Counted from the first letter of the stretch, positions 1-8,191 are shown. The stretch: 17,608 nt of DNA from Fidelibacterota bacterium 46_43 (GCA_001509335.1 LGGY01000142.1:1-17608); one strand, 5' to 3'. Translations and numbers: made by a program. Notes: a model not told the origin generated them from the sequence alone.

Positions 1-683
1 GCATACTGGGGATTGGATTTATCTGTCTCAAAATTCTTTGCATAGAGTTCGATGGGATCAACCCCCTTGGCTTCATAAGCTGCAATGATGGAGAGCTCGG
101 CTTTTTTATTGTCCGGCTCGATTTGCAGAATTTCTTCAAGAAGCGCAATTTGCTCGTCATAGTGACCGGATTTGAAGTAAAGATCCGCCAGTTCAAACAT
201 GTATTCTGTATTTCCCGGGTACAGGTTGTTGATGCGTGTCCAGGCTTCAATGGTCTTGTCCAGATTGTTCCGGTTGTAATAAGCCATAAGTTTCAGCAAG
301 TGAAGATCGGTCGGCTTGTAAATCAGTCCTTCTTCAATCGCCCAGGCGGCCGAATCCGGCTGGTTATTTCTGAAATAACAATGTGCCAAATCCTTAAATA
401 AGGGATCAGCAAAATCTTCCACACACCCAAGTTCAATCACATCCTTGTAATTTCGGATGGCAGCGGGCCAGTTCTCCTGAATTTTATACTGGTCTGCATT
501 ACTCATTTTAAACAGGCAGCGATTATAATTTGCTTTCCGGATGGAATCCCGTTTGGCACGCTGAATGGCAGCTATTTCTTCCGGAGATCTTTGTTCCTGG
601 GGGGCACAGTTGGTCAAAAAGATTCCTCCCAATAACAAAGATACCCCAAGAATGAGGATGCGGTTCTGATGCTTTTTCATCAT
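1..683 (-). CDS. TPR-repeat lipoprotein, C-terminus cut off by the window edge
   Basis: The frame is open from an ATG at 683 to the left edge, giving 227 visible residues and no stop. The start ATG (the first of two in tandem) has AGGAG seven bases upstream. The N-terminus is a lipoprotein signal: Lys-Lys, a hydrophobic stretch, then L-T-N-C with the acylated Cys near residue 28. Asn just before the Cys is less usual than Gly, Ala or Ser. From about residue 60 the protein shows four to five TPR-like helical pairs with spaced Ala, Tyr and Leu and Pro-ended turns (motifs such as ELADLYFKSGHYDEQIALLE). TPR arrays are protein-protein scaffolds, so a periplasm-facing assembly or binding role is inferred; the partner is unknown. 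It is the third gene of a tight envelope operon, 23 bases after the barrel gene. Confidence 0.85.
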   Translation of the reverse strand, partial: MMKKHQNRILILGVSLLLGGIFLTNCAPQEQRSPEEIAAIQRAKRDSIRKANYNRCLFKMSNADQYKIQENWPAAIRNYKDVIELGCVEDFADPLFKDLAHCYFRNNQPDSAAWAIEEGLIYKPTDLHLLKLMAYYNRNNLDKTIEAWTRINNLYPGNTEYMFELADLYFKSGHYDEQIALLEEILQIEPDNKKAELSIIAAYEAKGVDPIELYAKNFETDKSNPQY

Positions 684-706
684 ATCATATCTCCTGATTT
701 TTGTTA

Positions 707-1912
707 TTACCGGTATTTACCCCGGGTGTTAAACCACCGCTCAATGGAATTTACCGATATTTTTATTTGAAAAAATGATTCATTCATTTCAATATTGTCA
801 AAGATATCTCCTGAATTTAAACCGTAATGTAACCCAACGTCAATACGACTTTTAAAATTATTAAAAGGGATACCCAGTCCGGCACTGATTCCATAACGTT
901 GATATTCCGTTCCCAACCCCTGTTTGTCGTAAAAAACACCGGTTCGGTAGGTCAGGCTTTGAAAAAAGGGGACAAACAAACCCACGGAACCCCGCCGTTC
1001 ATATCCGGCAGCCAGATGATGGGATGATGAGGACGAGTAATCTGGATTGACCGGGTTGAAGGATTTCAACAGAGAGGCATCCTGAAGATACCTCAGAGTA
1101 TAATCAGACATCAGGTAATGTCGGCGTCCGATTTTCAGGGCCATGCCGGCCGAAAGTTCCCGGGGAATGATTATGTGATGTGTCAGGGTGGTGTCCACCG
1201 GTTCATTGTATGCATATTCAATATAGCTGTTATATTCCAGTGTCTTGTATTTCATTCGGTAAGGATAGGCATAGCGCACTCCAACCGTCAGATTGTTCAG
1301 ATCCACAACAGTTCCCAGCGTGAGTCGCCTGCCGTCAATTCCTTTTGAAAAATACTTTTCAGAGCTGTAATACGCATCGTTTGAAAATCGGATCTCATTG
1401 CTGAAAGTGTAACCTCCGGTAATCAATTCAAAGGCAAATCCTCCATAAAACCGGGGAGCAATCTGATAACCGAATCCCAGGGAGAGGGAATAGATATCTC
1501 CTATGGTTTCAATGACTTCCGTGATATAGGATGTTTTTATTTGATATTCAGCCCGCGCCGATGAGATGGGATGGATGCCAAGTTGCAGTCCCCCTTTTCT
1601 GCCTATGGGAATCATCAGATTGGCATAATCAAAGCGGATGGACGATTCATTGTATCCAAAATCGGAGATATATGAAAAGCGGCTATTTAACCCAGTTTCC
1701 AGTTCGGTGAACCGTATATGGGCCAGTTGGGCAGGGTTTGTATTTCCGCTCAGCGTATCGGTGTAGGCGGTGGATATCCCTCCCCGGCCGAAAGCCGAAG
1801 CAGAATAGTCCGTTCCGTATGTCCCGGTGCCATACAACTCAAAGATGCCGGCATTTAGACTTGATATCATAGCAATTAGAATAGTAAATATAATTTGATA
1901 TTTGCGTCTCAT
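707..1912 (-). CDS. Outer-membrane beta-barrel protein, FadL/PorV-like
   Basis: This is a 401-residue protein with a Sec signal peptide (basic start, hydrophobic residues 6-18, likely cut near A21-G22). After it comes a segment of the form GRGGISTAYTDTLSGNTNPAQL. The combination of 'G.GGa..A.....NPA.L' at the mature N-terminus is typical of FadL/PorV/UPF0164-type barrels. The rest alternates polar and hydrophobic residues with many Tyr, Phe and Gly, as in long amphipathic strands. An outer-membrane location is well supported. Whether it transports a substrate or serves a secretion apparatus cannot be read from sequence. AGGAG lies four bases before the ATG. It starts 10 bases after the upstream lipoprotein gene ends, so the two are surely co-transcribed. 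A run of five Ser lies near two-thirds of its length. Confidence 0.8.
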   Translation of the reverse strand: MRRKYQIIFTILIAMISSLNAGIFELYGTGTYGTDYSASAFGRGGISTAYTDTLSGNTNPAQLAHIRFTELETGLNSRFSYISDFGYNESSIRFDYANLMIPIGRKGGLQLGIHPISSARAEYQIKTSYITEVIETIGDIYSLSLGFGYQIAPRFYGGFAFELITGGYTFSNEIRFSNDAYYSSEKYFSKGIDGRRLTLGTVVDLNNLTVGVRYAYPYRMKYKTLEYNSYIEYAYNEPVDTTLTHHIIIPRELSAGMALKIGRRHYLMSDYTLRYLQDASLLKSFNPVNPDYSSSSSHHLAAGYERRGSVGLFVPFFQSLTYRTGVFYDKQGLGTEYQRYGISAGLGIPFNNFKSRIDVGLHYGLNSGDIFDNIEMNESFFQIKISVNSIERWFNTRGKYR

Positions 1913-1922
1913 GAGACTCCTG

Positions 1923-3080
1923 TTAAAACTCAGTGGTTACAATTTTCATCCGGACCGAATCGGGATCAAAGGCAATTTGGTTAAATCCGTACAATTCATT
2001 CCCCATCCGGATAAAGAGTCCGCTAACGGCTGTTCCGCTGTTATCCTGCAAATCCATCAGGACTTCTGTAACGGGGATGGATACAGCGGGTTTGTCTTTA
2101 TAGATTTTTGCCGGATTTTGATAACTGCTGAAGAGGAAATTTTTTGTTTCCCAATCCTTTGAAGTAAATAGGCCGATATACACCGTGAGGGAATCATGAT
2201 CAAAGTGGGATTCCAGTGTATTCACAGTGAGGGAAAGTTCGGCATAGTTGACGGATTTTCCTTCTATGGCAGGTAGGAAACGTGATGAAGTGATGAATGC
2301 CCGGCGAATGGCTCCCTGGGAAATAAAGAAAGGGGGAGTGGTACCGGTATTCCGGAGTTCAGAATAGGTAAAATCCCGGTTCGCGTAAACTGTGAATATG
2401 CTGTCTTTTGTGCCGGAGGAATCAAAAACCGTGCAGGTGAGTTCCAGACGGGGCCATTTGGAAGCTGAACTGTAATCAGAAGAGTAGTAACCGGCCATTC
2501 CTTCCTCTCCGGCAGGATCATAATTCAGGACGATCCCGTTGTTTGTGATATCTTCTTTCGGATTCCACCAGCTGTCGGCAACATCTGTGTCTATAGGAAT
2601 CACAAGGGAATCGGAGGTATAGGGGAAGGTATTCAGCGGGGTTAATTGAGGACTGACGGATTGCCAGTACGTATCGAAATCGCTGGTGTCGGACCAGGTA
2701 TATTCTTCCGTCTGGGGAATTAGAAAGGTTTGAAATGTGAATGATTCCGGATTTCCCCATGTTTGATATTCGTTAAGAATGATGCGGGCATCCGTGACTA
2801 CAAGGGAATCTGCATCGGTATCTGTATCATGGAGTGGTGTAAAATTAGTAAAAATCATAACGGTTTTACAATCGGCATCCCGGTAACCACCAACATAATT
2901 GTAAATGGAAGATGAGGATGAAGAAGAATTGTATTTTACTGTTAATGAATCGAAGTCATCATGTGCCAGCAGAACAGAATCCACCGTTGCCGTACCCGGT
3001 CCAACCGGAAGCTGTACCTGATCCTTTTCGCATGATGCCAACAGGATAAGTAACGTTAGAAAGAACCAAAGTTTGTGCAT
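1923..3080 (-). CDS. Lipoprotein with two DNRLRE-like beta-sandwich domains
   Basis: I place the start at the ATG at 3080, which gives 385 residues beginning MHKLWFFLTLLILLASC, a clear lipobox with Cys at 17 and Glu at +2. AGGGAGG sits three bases upstream. A longer frame opens at 3137, but it would read through the terminator hairpin and bury the signal peptide, so I reject it. After a seven-Ser run, the middle region shows the pattern of DNRLRE-type modules: a strand-rich 'V..ARIIL' segment, Trp-rich tense turns, then NNGIVLNYD and a closing KWPRLEL strand. The C-terminal half (from AIRRAFITSSRF) repeats a similar arrangement. These modules are usually non-catalytic surface or carbohydrate-associated beta-sandwiches; binding here is inference. 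It is the first gene of the trio with the barrel and the TPR lipoprotein. Confidence 0.75.
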   Translation of the reverse strand: MHKLWFFLTLLILLASCEKDQVQLPVGPGTATVDSVLLAHDDFDSLTVKYNSSSSSSSIYNYVGGYRDADCKTVMIFTNFTPLHDTDTDADSLVVTDARIILNEYQTWGNPESFTFQTFLIPQTEEYTWSDTSDFDTYWQSVSPQLTPLNTFPYTSDSLVIPIDTDVADSWWNPKEDITNNGIVLNYDPAGEEGMAGYYSSDYSSASKWPRLELTCTVFDSSGTKDSIFTVYANRDFTYSELRNTGTTPPFFISQGAIRRAFITSSRFLPAIEGKSVNYAELSLTVNTLESHFDHDSLTVYIGLFTSKDWETKNFLFSSYQNPAKIYKDKPAVSIPVTEVLMDLQDNSGTAVSGLFIRMGNELYGFNQIAFDPDSVRMKIVTTEF

Positions 3081-3092
3081 AAGCCTCCCTGC

Positions 3093-3128
3093 AAAAAAAA
3101 ATCCCGGGGGTGTCAGAACCACCCGGGA
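3093..3128 (-). terminator. Intrinsic terminator upstream of the lipoprotein gene
   Basis: On the minus strand a GC-rich stem (TCCCGGG paired with CCCGGGA, extended by ACC/GGT around a one-base bulge, loop about 7 bases) is followed directly by nine U. It ends the transcript of the GT5-like gene, whose stop codon is 28 bases upstream. It also lies only 12 bases before the next start codon, so it may act as an attenuator for the downstream trio. Confidence 0.85.
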
Positions 3129-3155
3129 ATATACCATGAGTTTTTGAAAATATAA

Positions 3156-3989
3156 TCAGATACTTTCGAGAAAGTGGTATACCTGTTTCGCCATGTCATT
3201 CCACGTGTTTTCATCAGGGTTTTCTATGGAAAGCTTCAGATATTGTTCCCCTTTTTGTTTCATCAACTTCGCAACAGAAGCTTCAGACAACAGGTCACTC
3301 AGATATGACATGTCAGGATGGTCCAGCAAAATTACGGCATGGGAATGTGTAATGGCGGATTTCAATAATTCGAGCGGGTCACTCAAATTCTCATCCCCGG
3401 TATCGATATGGTATTCATCAAGGATCTCTTGACGGATGCCTTTAAAAACCATATCCTGGCTAAGGAGAAGGACGGGTTTTGTTGGTTTGTACCATTCTTT
3501 ATCATGGTAGGACTTTTTTAGCAGATAGGGGATAAGGGCTGATTCGGTATTACAACAGAGCATGATATCCGGTTGCCAGTAAAGGTATTCCAAGGTTTGG
3601 ATTGCCGTATGGTCGAAAATCGCAGTGCAGCTTTCCCATTGTTCGTACTGGCTCAGGTCGTGGGATTCGGCGATGGGCCGGGTGATTTTTTTGAATAATT
3701 CGGGATAGACCAAAAAATAAACCTGAACCCGGGTTTCGGGGATGAACGCCGACTTCACCGAGGGAACAATCTCTCCATCCTTATAAGGGACAGGGATTTC
3801 TTTCAGGCGGATCACTTCCCGCAGGATATATTTCCTGTCTGAAATAAACCCGTATTTTGGCATGTAAAGGCGGATATCAATCTTGTTCTCATTATAGACG
3901 GTTGATACTGCCTGAAGAAAATCACCGGTCAGTGAAGACTCAGTGAAAGGCGTTATTTTTCGTGTCGAGGCATAAATGCGTAATGTCAT
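3156..3989 (-). CDS. Orphan glycogen/starch synthase N-terminal (GT5-like) domain protein, degenerate
   Basis: This 277-residue protein aligns by eye with the N-terminal Rossmann domain of GT5 glycogen synthases. Landmarks are the 'RLYMPKYGFI' segment near residue 43, 'REVIRL' near 59, 'TRVQVYFL' near 88 and 'PDIMLCCNTESALIPYLL' near 140, the counterpart of PDVVHCHDWQTALVPLLL. The ADP-glucose-binding KxGG near the N-terminus is replaced by sequence around TESSLTGDF, the HDW is absent, and the whole C-terminal GT-B domain is missing (GlgA is about 480 residues). It resembles the roughly 270-residue 'glycogen/starch synthase' proteins of Bacteroidetes as I remember them. Sugar transfer is unlikely; the function is unknown. 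I chose the ATG at 3989; a GTG at 3995 is an in-frame alternative. It begins 8 bases after the CpoB-like gene, so the two form one operon. Confidence 0.7.
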   Translation of the reverse strand: MTLRIYASTRKITPFTESSLTGDFLQAVSTVYNENKIDIRLYMPKYGFISDRKYILREVIRLKEIPVPYKDGEIVPSVKSAFIPETRVQVYFLVYPELFKKITRPIAESHDLSQYEQWESCTAIFDHTAIQTLEYLYWQPDIMLCCNTESALIPYLLKKSYHDKEWYKPTKPVLLLSQDMVFKGIRQEILDEYHIDTGDENLSDPLELLKSAITHSHAVILLDHPDMSYLSDLLSEASVAKLMKQKGEQYLKLSIENPDENTWNDMAKQVYHFLESI

Positions 3990-3997
3990 AATCACTC

Positions 3998-4837
3998 TTA
4001 TCGTAATTGTGTTAACATTTCCTGTGCTTTTTGGTAGTATTCACTGTAGGGATAATGGGAAATGAGCCTCTCAAATTCCTCTTTGGCCTTGTCTTTCTGT
4101 CCCAGCTTCAGGTAGCAGTAGCCCAATTTTAACTGGGCATCGTCATATTTTCCTTTTTGGGTAAAGGTGAATACTTTTTCAAATTCCACAAGAGCCCGTT
4201 GGTAGTCGCCTTTCATGTAATACGCTTCTGCAAGCCAGTACTGTGCATTATCTGCCAGTTCATGGTCCGGATTGGTCCGTAGCAAATCTGAGAATTTTTC
4301 GATCGCCTTGTCGTATTTTTTGTTCTGAAAATATCCAAGGCTTTTTATATATTCTTCTTTAAAAGCTTCAGGGGTTCGTCGTCCCGGGTGTACTTTTGCA
4401 GCTGCAGAACCGGCGGCAGGAAGTGATTTCAAGGTTTCATTTAACTCACTGATTTTATTTTTCAGGTATTGAATATCTTCCAGGATGCTGTAATTGATGC
4501 TGTCGATGAAAGCTGTGCTTTGCTGAAAATTCATCTCACCTGATTTAAGCTGTTTCAGTTCCGATGCAAGAGAGTTCTGACGGATATTCAAGGCTTCAAT
4601 TTGTGAATTGAGTTTTTTGACCTCTTTGATCACTGTTTCCAGATCACTTCGGGAAACAGGCATGCCGGGGCCGGTTTCAAGCCCTTCAACTCTGCTTTTG
4701 ACCAGTTCGAGATCCCTGGCAAGCGCATCAATTTTTTCATGTGCGGCCTCATCTGTCAGGTTTTTCGGACCGGAACAACCAAAAACAAAAAGTGCAGACA
4801 GGATGACACTTGCGATGATAACAGTTCTGCCTTTCAT
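3998..4837 (-). CDS. cpoB: CpoB/YbgF-like coiled-coil and TPR lipoprotein
   Basis: This is a 279-residue protein with a lipoprotein signal ending V-F-G-C (Cys21). Residues about 28-140 are heptad-rich coiled coil (repeats of E, K, L and I). A YbgF-type TPR block runs from about 160 to the end, with the family's typical phrases: EEYIKSLGYFQNKKYDKAI, then DNAQYWLAEAYYMKGDYQRA, then AQLKLGYCYLKLGQKDKA. In E. coli CpoB coordinates the Tol-Pal machine with peptidoglycan synthesis during division. That protein is soluble and periplasmic, whereas this one looks lipidated, and no tol or pal genes are nearby. The role is therefore inferred from architecture; a BamD-like or other TPR scaffold is the alternative. 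AAGGGG lies seven bases before the ATG. Confidence 0.75.
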   Translation of the reverse strand: MKGRTVIIASVILSALFVFGCSGPKNLTDEAAHEKIDALARDLELVKSRVEGLETGPGMPVSRSDLETVIKEVKKLNSQIEALNIRQNSLASELKQLKSGEMNFQQSTAFIDSINYSILEDIQYLKNKISELNETLKSLPAAGSAAAKVHPGRRTPEAFKEEYIKSLGYFQNKKYDKAIEKFSDLLRTNPDHELADNAQYWLAEAYYMKGDYQRALVEFEKVFTFTQKGKYDDAQLKLGYCYLKLGQKDKAKEEFERLISHYPYSEYYQKAQEMLTQLR

Positions 4838-4873
4838 AATAAGCCCCTTTTTATATAGATGTTATTCCACTTA

Positions 4874-4889
4874 AATAATTTAAATTATT
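4874..4889. repeat. 16-base perfect AT palindrome upstream of cpoB
   Basis: AATAATTTAAATTATT reads the same on both strands. It lies 37-52 bases upstream of the cpoB-like start. It overlaps the possible -10 of a weak minus-strand promoter candidate (TTGTTC at 4900-4905, 17 bases, TAAATT at 4877-4882). It could be an operator for a dimeric regulator, but short AT-only palindromes also arise by chance in AT-rich spacers. Confidence 0.35.
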
Positions 4890-4926
4890 CTGATTAAAAG
4901 AACAATGAAAAAGCGGGCTATTCAGT

Positions 4927-6237
4927 TTATCCTTCGTAAATCAGAAACTTTGACAAGATTGTTGTGATATTGTGGATATCTTCGATACCGGCCATTTCCC
5001 GGACAGAATGCATAGAAAACATGCCGATTCCGGCATCCAGGGTTTTCAAACCAAGCTGGGCAGAAACGAGAGGACCGATGGTTGAGCCGCAGGGGAGGTC
5101 GGAACGGTGGACATAGGTTTGAATCGGCACACCTGCATTCCGGGCAATTTCTCTGAAAAGGGCGGATGTATACAATGAAGTGGCATAACGGTTCTGGGCA
5201 TTCACTTTCAATGCGGGTCCCCGGTTTATGTACACCGGATGACCCGGTTCATGCAGTTCAGAATAATTGGGATGAGTGGCATGCACACCGTCGGCGGAAA
5301 AGAGAACAGATTCTGAAAGGCTGCGTAAAAAGATTTCACGATCCATGCCCTGACTTAGACCAACCCGTTCCATGACGGATCCCAGAAAAAATGAATCTCC
5401 GCCCTTGAGTGTCTTAGAACCCGTTTCTTCATGATCAAAACAGACGGTAAGAGCATTGTAATCCGGAACCGTCCCTGCATCCGGAAGCGCCTGAACAGCG
5501 GCATAACACATGGTCAGATTGTCAATCCTCCCGGATAAGAGAAATTCCTCCTCCGGTCCACCCAACGCGGCGGGTTGTGTATCATATAATTCAAGCTGAA
5601 AATCCACAATTAACCGGGGATCTGCTCCGATTTCCCGGCCAAGCCAGCGAAGAAATGCCCCTTGATCAAATGGCCGGTCCGGATTTTCCATTCTGAATAA
5701 GGGGACAAGCTGTGTTTGCCTGTTCAGCTTCAGTCCCTCCTCATTTACCTGGCGGTTCAGGTGAATGGCCGCCTGGGGAATGCGGAGCACCGGTCGTGGG
5801 CACTGCCATAAACGGGTGACAATGTTGCCGGATGGCTCCCTCACAAGAATCCTTCCCGCCAGGGATAAATCCCGGTCAGTCCAGCTTGCCAATAAAGGAC
5901 TGCCGTAGACCTCTGCACCCAAAAGAACAGTTCCCTGTTTGACATGTACCGCATTGGGTTTGAGTCTGAATCCCGGGGAATCCGTGTGGGCTGCGGCGAT
6001 GTTCCATCGTTGTTTTTCAACTCCCCTTTTTCCCAATAAACCTGCAATAAATCCTGTATCTTCACGAACCAGATAAAAGCCCTCTCCGGGTTCCAAAGAC
6101 CAGCGCTCATCTTCCCGGATTTCCCGGTACCCTTTTTGCTCTGCCATGGTTTTCAATGTATTGACAGCATGTGAGGCTGTAGGCGATGCGTTCAGAAAAT
6201 GTATAAGGTTTGGGTTTTCCTTTTTTGAAGCTTTCAT
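4927..6237 (-). CDS. apeB: M18 family metalloaminopeptidase
   Basis: This 436-residue protein matches M18 (aspartyl aminopeptidase/ApeB type) over its full length. Metal and catalytic landmarks are AAHTDSP near residue 81 (His84, Asp86), the Asp in GRIDNLTM, the Glu pair in CFDHEETGS, the Asp of SADGVHATHPN, and the His in MFSMHSVREMAG near the C-terminus. The segment RSDLPCGSTIGP is also family-typical. M18 enzymes are dinuclear-zinc cytosolic exopeptidases that remove N-terminal residues, often acidic ones, and usually form dodecamers. No signal peptide is present, consistent with a cytosolic role in peptide turnover. The ATG at 6237 is preceded by AAGGA about eight bases upstream. It is divergent from dsbD and may read on into the cpoB-like gene 89 bases downstream. 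Confidence 0.93.
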   Translation of the reverse strand: MKASKKENPNLIHFLNASPTASHAVNTLKTMAEQKGYREIREDERWSLEPGEGFYLVREDTGFIAGLLGKRGVEKQRWNIAAAHTDSPGFRLKPNAVHVKQGTVLLGAEVYGSPLLASWTDRDLSLAGRILVREPSGNIVTRLWQCPRPVLRIPQAAIHLNRQVNEEGLKLNRQTQLVPLFRMENPDRPFDQGAFLRWLGREIGADPRLIVDFQLELYDTQPAALGGPEEEFLLSGRIDNLTMCYAAVQALPDAGTVPDYNALTVCFDHEETGSKTLKGGDSFFLGSVMERVGLSQGMDREIFLRSLSESVLFSADGVHATHPNYSELHEPGHPVYINRGPALKVNAQNRYATSLYTSALFREIARNAGVPIQTYVHRSDLPCGSTIGPLVSAQLGLKTLDAGIGMFSMHSVREMAGIEDIHNITTILSKFLIYEG

Positions 6238-6273
6238 TCTTCTATCCTTTCATGTGTGGCTCAAACTTTTTAA

Positions 6274-6302
6274 AATCTACATGCTTTTTACATGAATCTC
6301 AA
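6274..6302 (-). promoter_or_regulatory. Candidate sigma70-type promoter for apeB
   Basis: On the minus strand TTGAGA (6297-6302) is separated by exactly 17 bases from TAGATT (6274-6279), about 37 bases before the apeB ATG. The -35 is a 5 of 6 match and the -10 a 4 of 6 match. It lies in the 133-base divergent spacer shared with dsbD. I see no equally good plus-strand promoter for dsbD there. Confidence 0.4.
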
Positions 6303-6370
6303 AAAGAGACTCCCATTTTTTCTGTAACGTTTTTTTCGGAAACATACAAAAAATCCAAAACGAGGTTTTC

Positions 6371-8191
6371 ATGAATAGGATCTTTCACAGATTATTTTCT
6401 CTTCTGCTCATGGCTGCACTGCTGTTTGCATCTGTTCCGGATGAACTGGTCCGACTGAAGAAATATGAAGTCTTTTCAGAGCAGGAAAATGGGAAAATCC
6501 ATATCGCGCTTCATTTTGTGATTGAACAGGGCTGGCATATCAACAGCTACGATCCGTTGGATGATTATTCCATACCGGCACGCATCACCCTAAATGATAA
6601 TCCGTATTTTTCTGTAGAAACGGTGCAATATCCTGAACCCCATCTGGTTGACCTCAAATCCCTGGGAGGAAAAAGCTCTGTTTACGACGGAACGGTCATC
6701 ATTGACTTGCACCTGAAGCAAAGGAAGCCTGTGCCAACCGGCACTACACTAAGCGGAACTCTTTCTTACCAGGGCTGTGATAATGAGGTGTGCCTTATCC
6801 CCATGGAAACAGGTTTTTCTGTTCCGGTGGAGACGGATAACCCGTCAACGGCTGCCCTGGAGGAGACTGGAAAGCCACTACAATACCAGTCTGTTGAAAA
6901 GACTCCCGTTAAAGGTCCTGAACCTGTACAAAACTCTGAAGAACAGGCTTCCAACACAGAATCAATTGTTACAGCAGGTGATTTTCAGGCTCCTGAAGAG
7001 GAAAATCCCTTTGCAAACCGGAATTTTTTCTGGGTTTTGATCCTGGTGTTTTTGGGTGGACTGGCATTAAACCTGACTCCTTGTGTATATCCACTCATAC
7101 CGGTGACAATCAGTTATTTTGGGTCCCAGAAGGCAAAAGGAAACGTCCTGATACTGGCGATGCTTTATGTGCTGGGAATGGCTGTTACATACTCGGTCCT
7201 GGGAACTGTGGCGGCTCTCTCCGGAAGTCTGTTCGGCTCCCTGATGACCAGCCCCCTGGTCCTGATTTTGCTGGCACTTCTGATGCTGGCCCTTTCATTG
7301 AGCATGTTCGGCCTCTATGAATTCAGGCTGCCCTATGCCTTGACCCAGCTTGGCGGTGGAAGCCGCTCCGGATATGCCGGTTCTCTGATGATGGGACTCA
7401 CCATGGGCATTGTGGCAGCTCCCTGTATCGGTCCATTTGTGATTAGCCTGCTGACTTATGTGGCAGCCTCTGGAAGTGTGCTGACAGGATTTCTCCTCTT
7501 TTTTACCATGTCTCTTGGATTGGGAATTCCCTATATCTTCCTGGCCATGTTTTCTGCTAAACTGGATGCCCTCCCCAGGTCCGGAGAGTGGCTGAACGGC
7601 GTGCGCATTTTTTTCGGACTGGTTCTGGTCGGAATGGCAATCTGGTTTATTCACCCCCTGTTCAATCCGCCTTTTTCCAGGGTTCTCCTGCCCGGATACC
7701 TGATTCTGGCCGGCCTTTACTATGCTGTTTTTAACCGCGCCGGTGAATCATCTGCCGGATTCCGCAAAATTAAATTGGTTCTCAGTATGATCGCCGTGAT
7801 CGCCGGGACCTGGATGATTAAACCGGAAACAGATATGCAAACCATGCTGAATTGGCAACCCTATTCAAAAGCTGTTCTCCAACAGGCTGATGAAGAAGAC
7901 CGCTATGTAATGATCGATTTTTATTCCGATAGCTGTGTACCCTGTAAAGAGCTGGATGCCATAACGTTCCGTGATCCGGAAGTTGTTGACATGTTAAAGG
8001 GCTTTACCTTGATTAAGGTGGATCTTACACGTGGTGGTGAAGATCTTATTGATATGTATGGCATCAAGGGATTTCCCACCGTTGTGTTCCTGGATCCTGA
8101 CGGGGAGGAAGTCCGAGATGCCCGGCTACTGGGCTTTGAAAAACCCCGTGATTTCCTGAATCGCCTGAAGCAGCTGAAAAACGAAAAATAA
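6371..8191 (+). CDS. dsbD: Thiol:disulfide interchange protein DsbD
   Basis: This 606-residue protein has all three DsbD modules. After a signal peptide (cut near residue 20) the periplasmic alpha domain carries the Cys pair C136/C141 in YQGCDNEVCLIP. An acidic linker follows, then a CcdA-like membrane block from about 216 to 490 with one Cys in NLTPCVYPLIPV (C238) and one in AAPCIGPFVI (C352). The C-terminal thioredoxin-like domain has CVPC (C522, C525). The protein passes electrons from cytoplasmic thioredoxin across the inner membrane to periplasmic thiol reductases, for disulfide repair or cytochrome c maturation. GAGG lies five bases before the ATG. It appears monocistronic: apeB is divergent, and the sdh operon starts 141 bases later behind its own candidate promoter. 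Its partner proteins are not in the window. Confidence 0.95.
   Translation: MNRIFHRLFSLLLMAALLFASVPDELVRLKKYEVFSEQENGKIHIALHFVIEQGWHINSYDPLDDYSIPARITLNDNPYFSVETVQYPEPHLVDLKSLGGKSSVYDGTVIIDLHLKQRKPVPTGTTLSGTLSYQGCDNEVCLIPMETGFSVPVETDNPSTAALEETGKPLQYQSVEKTPVKGPEPVQNSEEQASNTESIVTAGDFQAPEEENPFANRNFFWVLILVFLGGLALNLTPCVYPLIPVTISYFGSQKAKGNVLILAMLYVLGMAVTYSVLGTVAALSGSLFGSLMTSPLVLILLALLMLALSLSMFGLYEFRLPYALTQLGGGSRSGYAGSLMMGLTMGIVAAPCIGPFVISLLTYVAASGSVLTGFLLFFTMSLGLGIPYIFLAMFSAKLDALPRSGEWLNGVRIFFGLVLVGMAIWFIHPLFNPPFSRVLLPGYLILAGLYYAVFNRAGESSAGFRKIKLVLSMIAVIAGTWMIKPETDMQTMLNWQPYSKAVLQQADEEDRYVMIDFYSDSCVPCKELDAITFRDPEVVDMLKGFTLIKVDLTRGGEDLIDMYGIKGFPTVVFLDPDGEEVRDARLLGFEKPRDFLNRLKQLKNEK

Noticed and set aside
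3081..3137. Nineteen-codon N-terminal extension of the DNRLRE-like lipoprotein
   Set aside because: It is encoded by the terminator hairpin and poly-U, and would bury the lipobox; the ATG at 3080 has its own Shine-Dalgarno site.
6280..6309. Short direct and inverted repeats (ACATG twice; TCTC-A5-GAGA) between apeB and dsbD
   Set aside because: They are too short to separate from chance, and the TCTCAA is better read as part of a minus-strand -35.
7295..7654. A 119-codon minus-strand frame opposite dsbD
   Set aside because: It is an antisense shadow of the DsbD membrane domain: the composition is Gln/His/Ser-rich and there is no domain.
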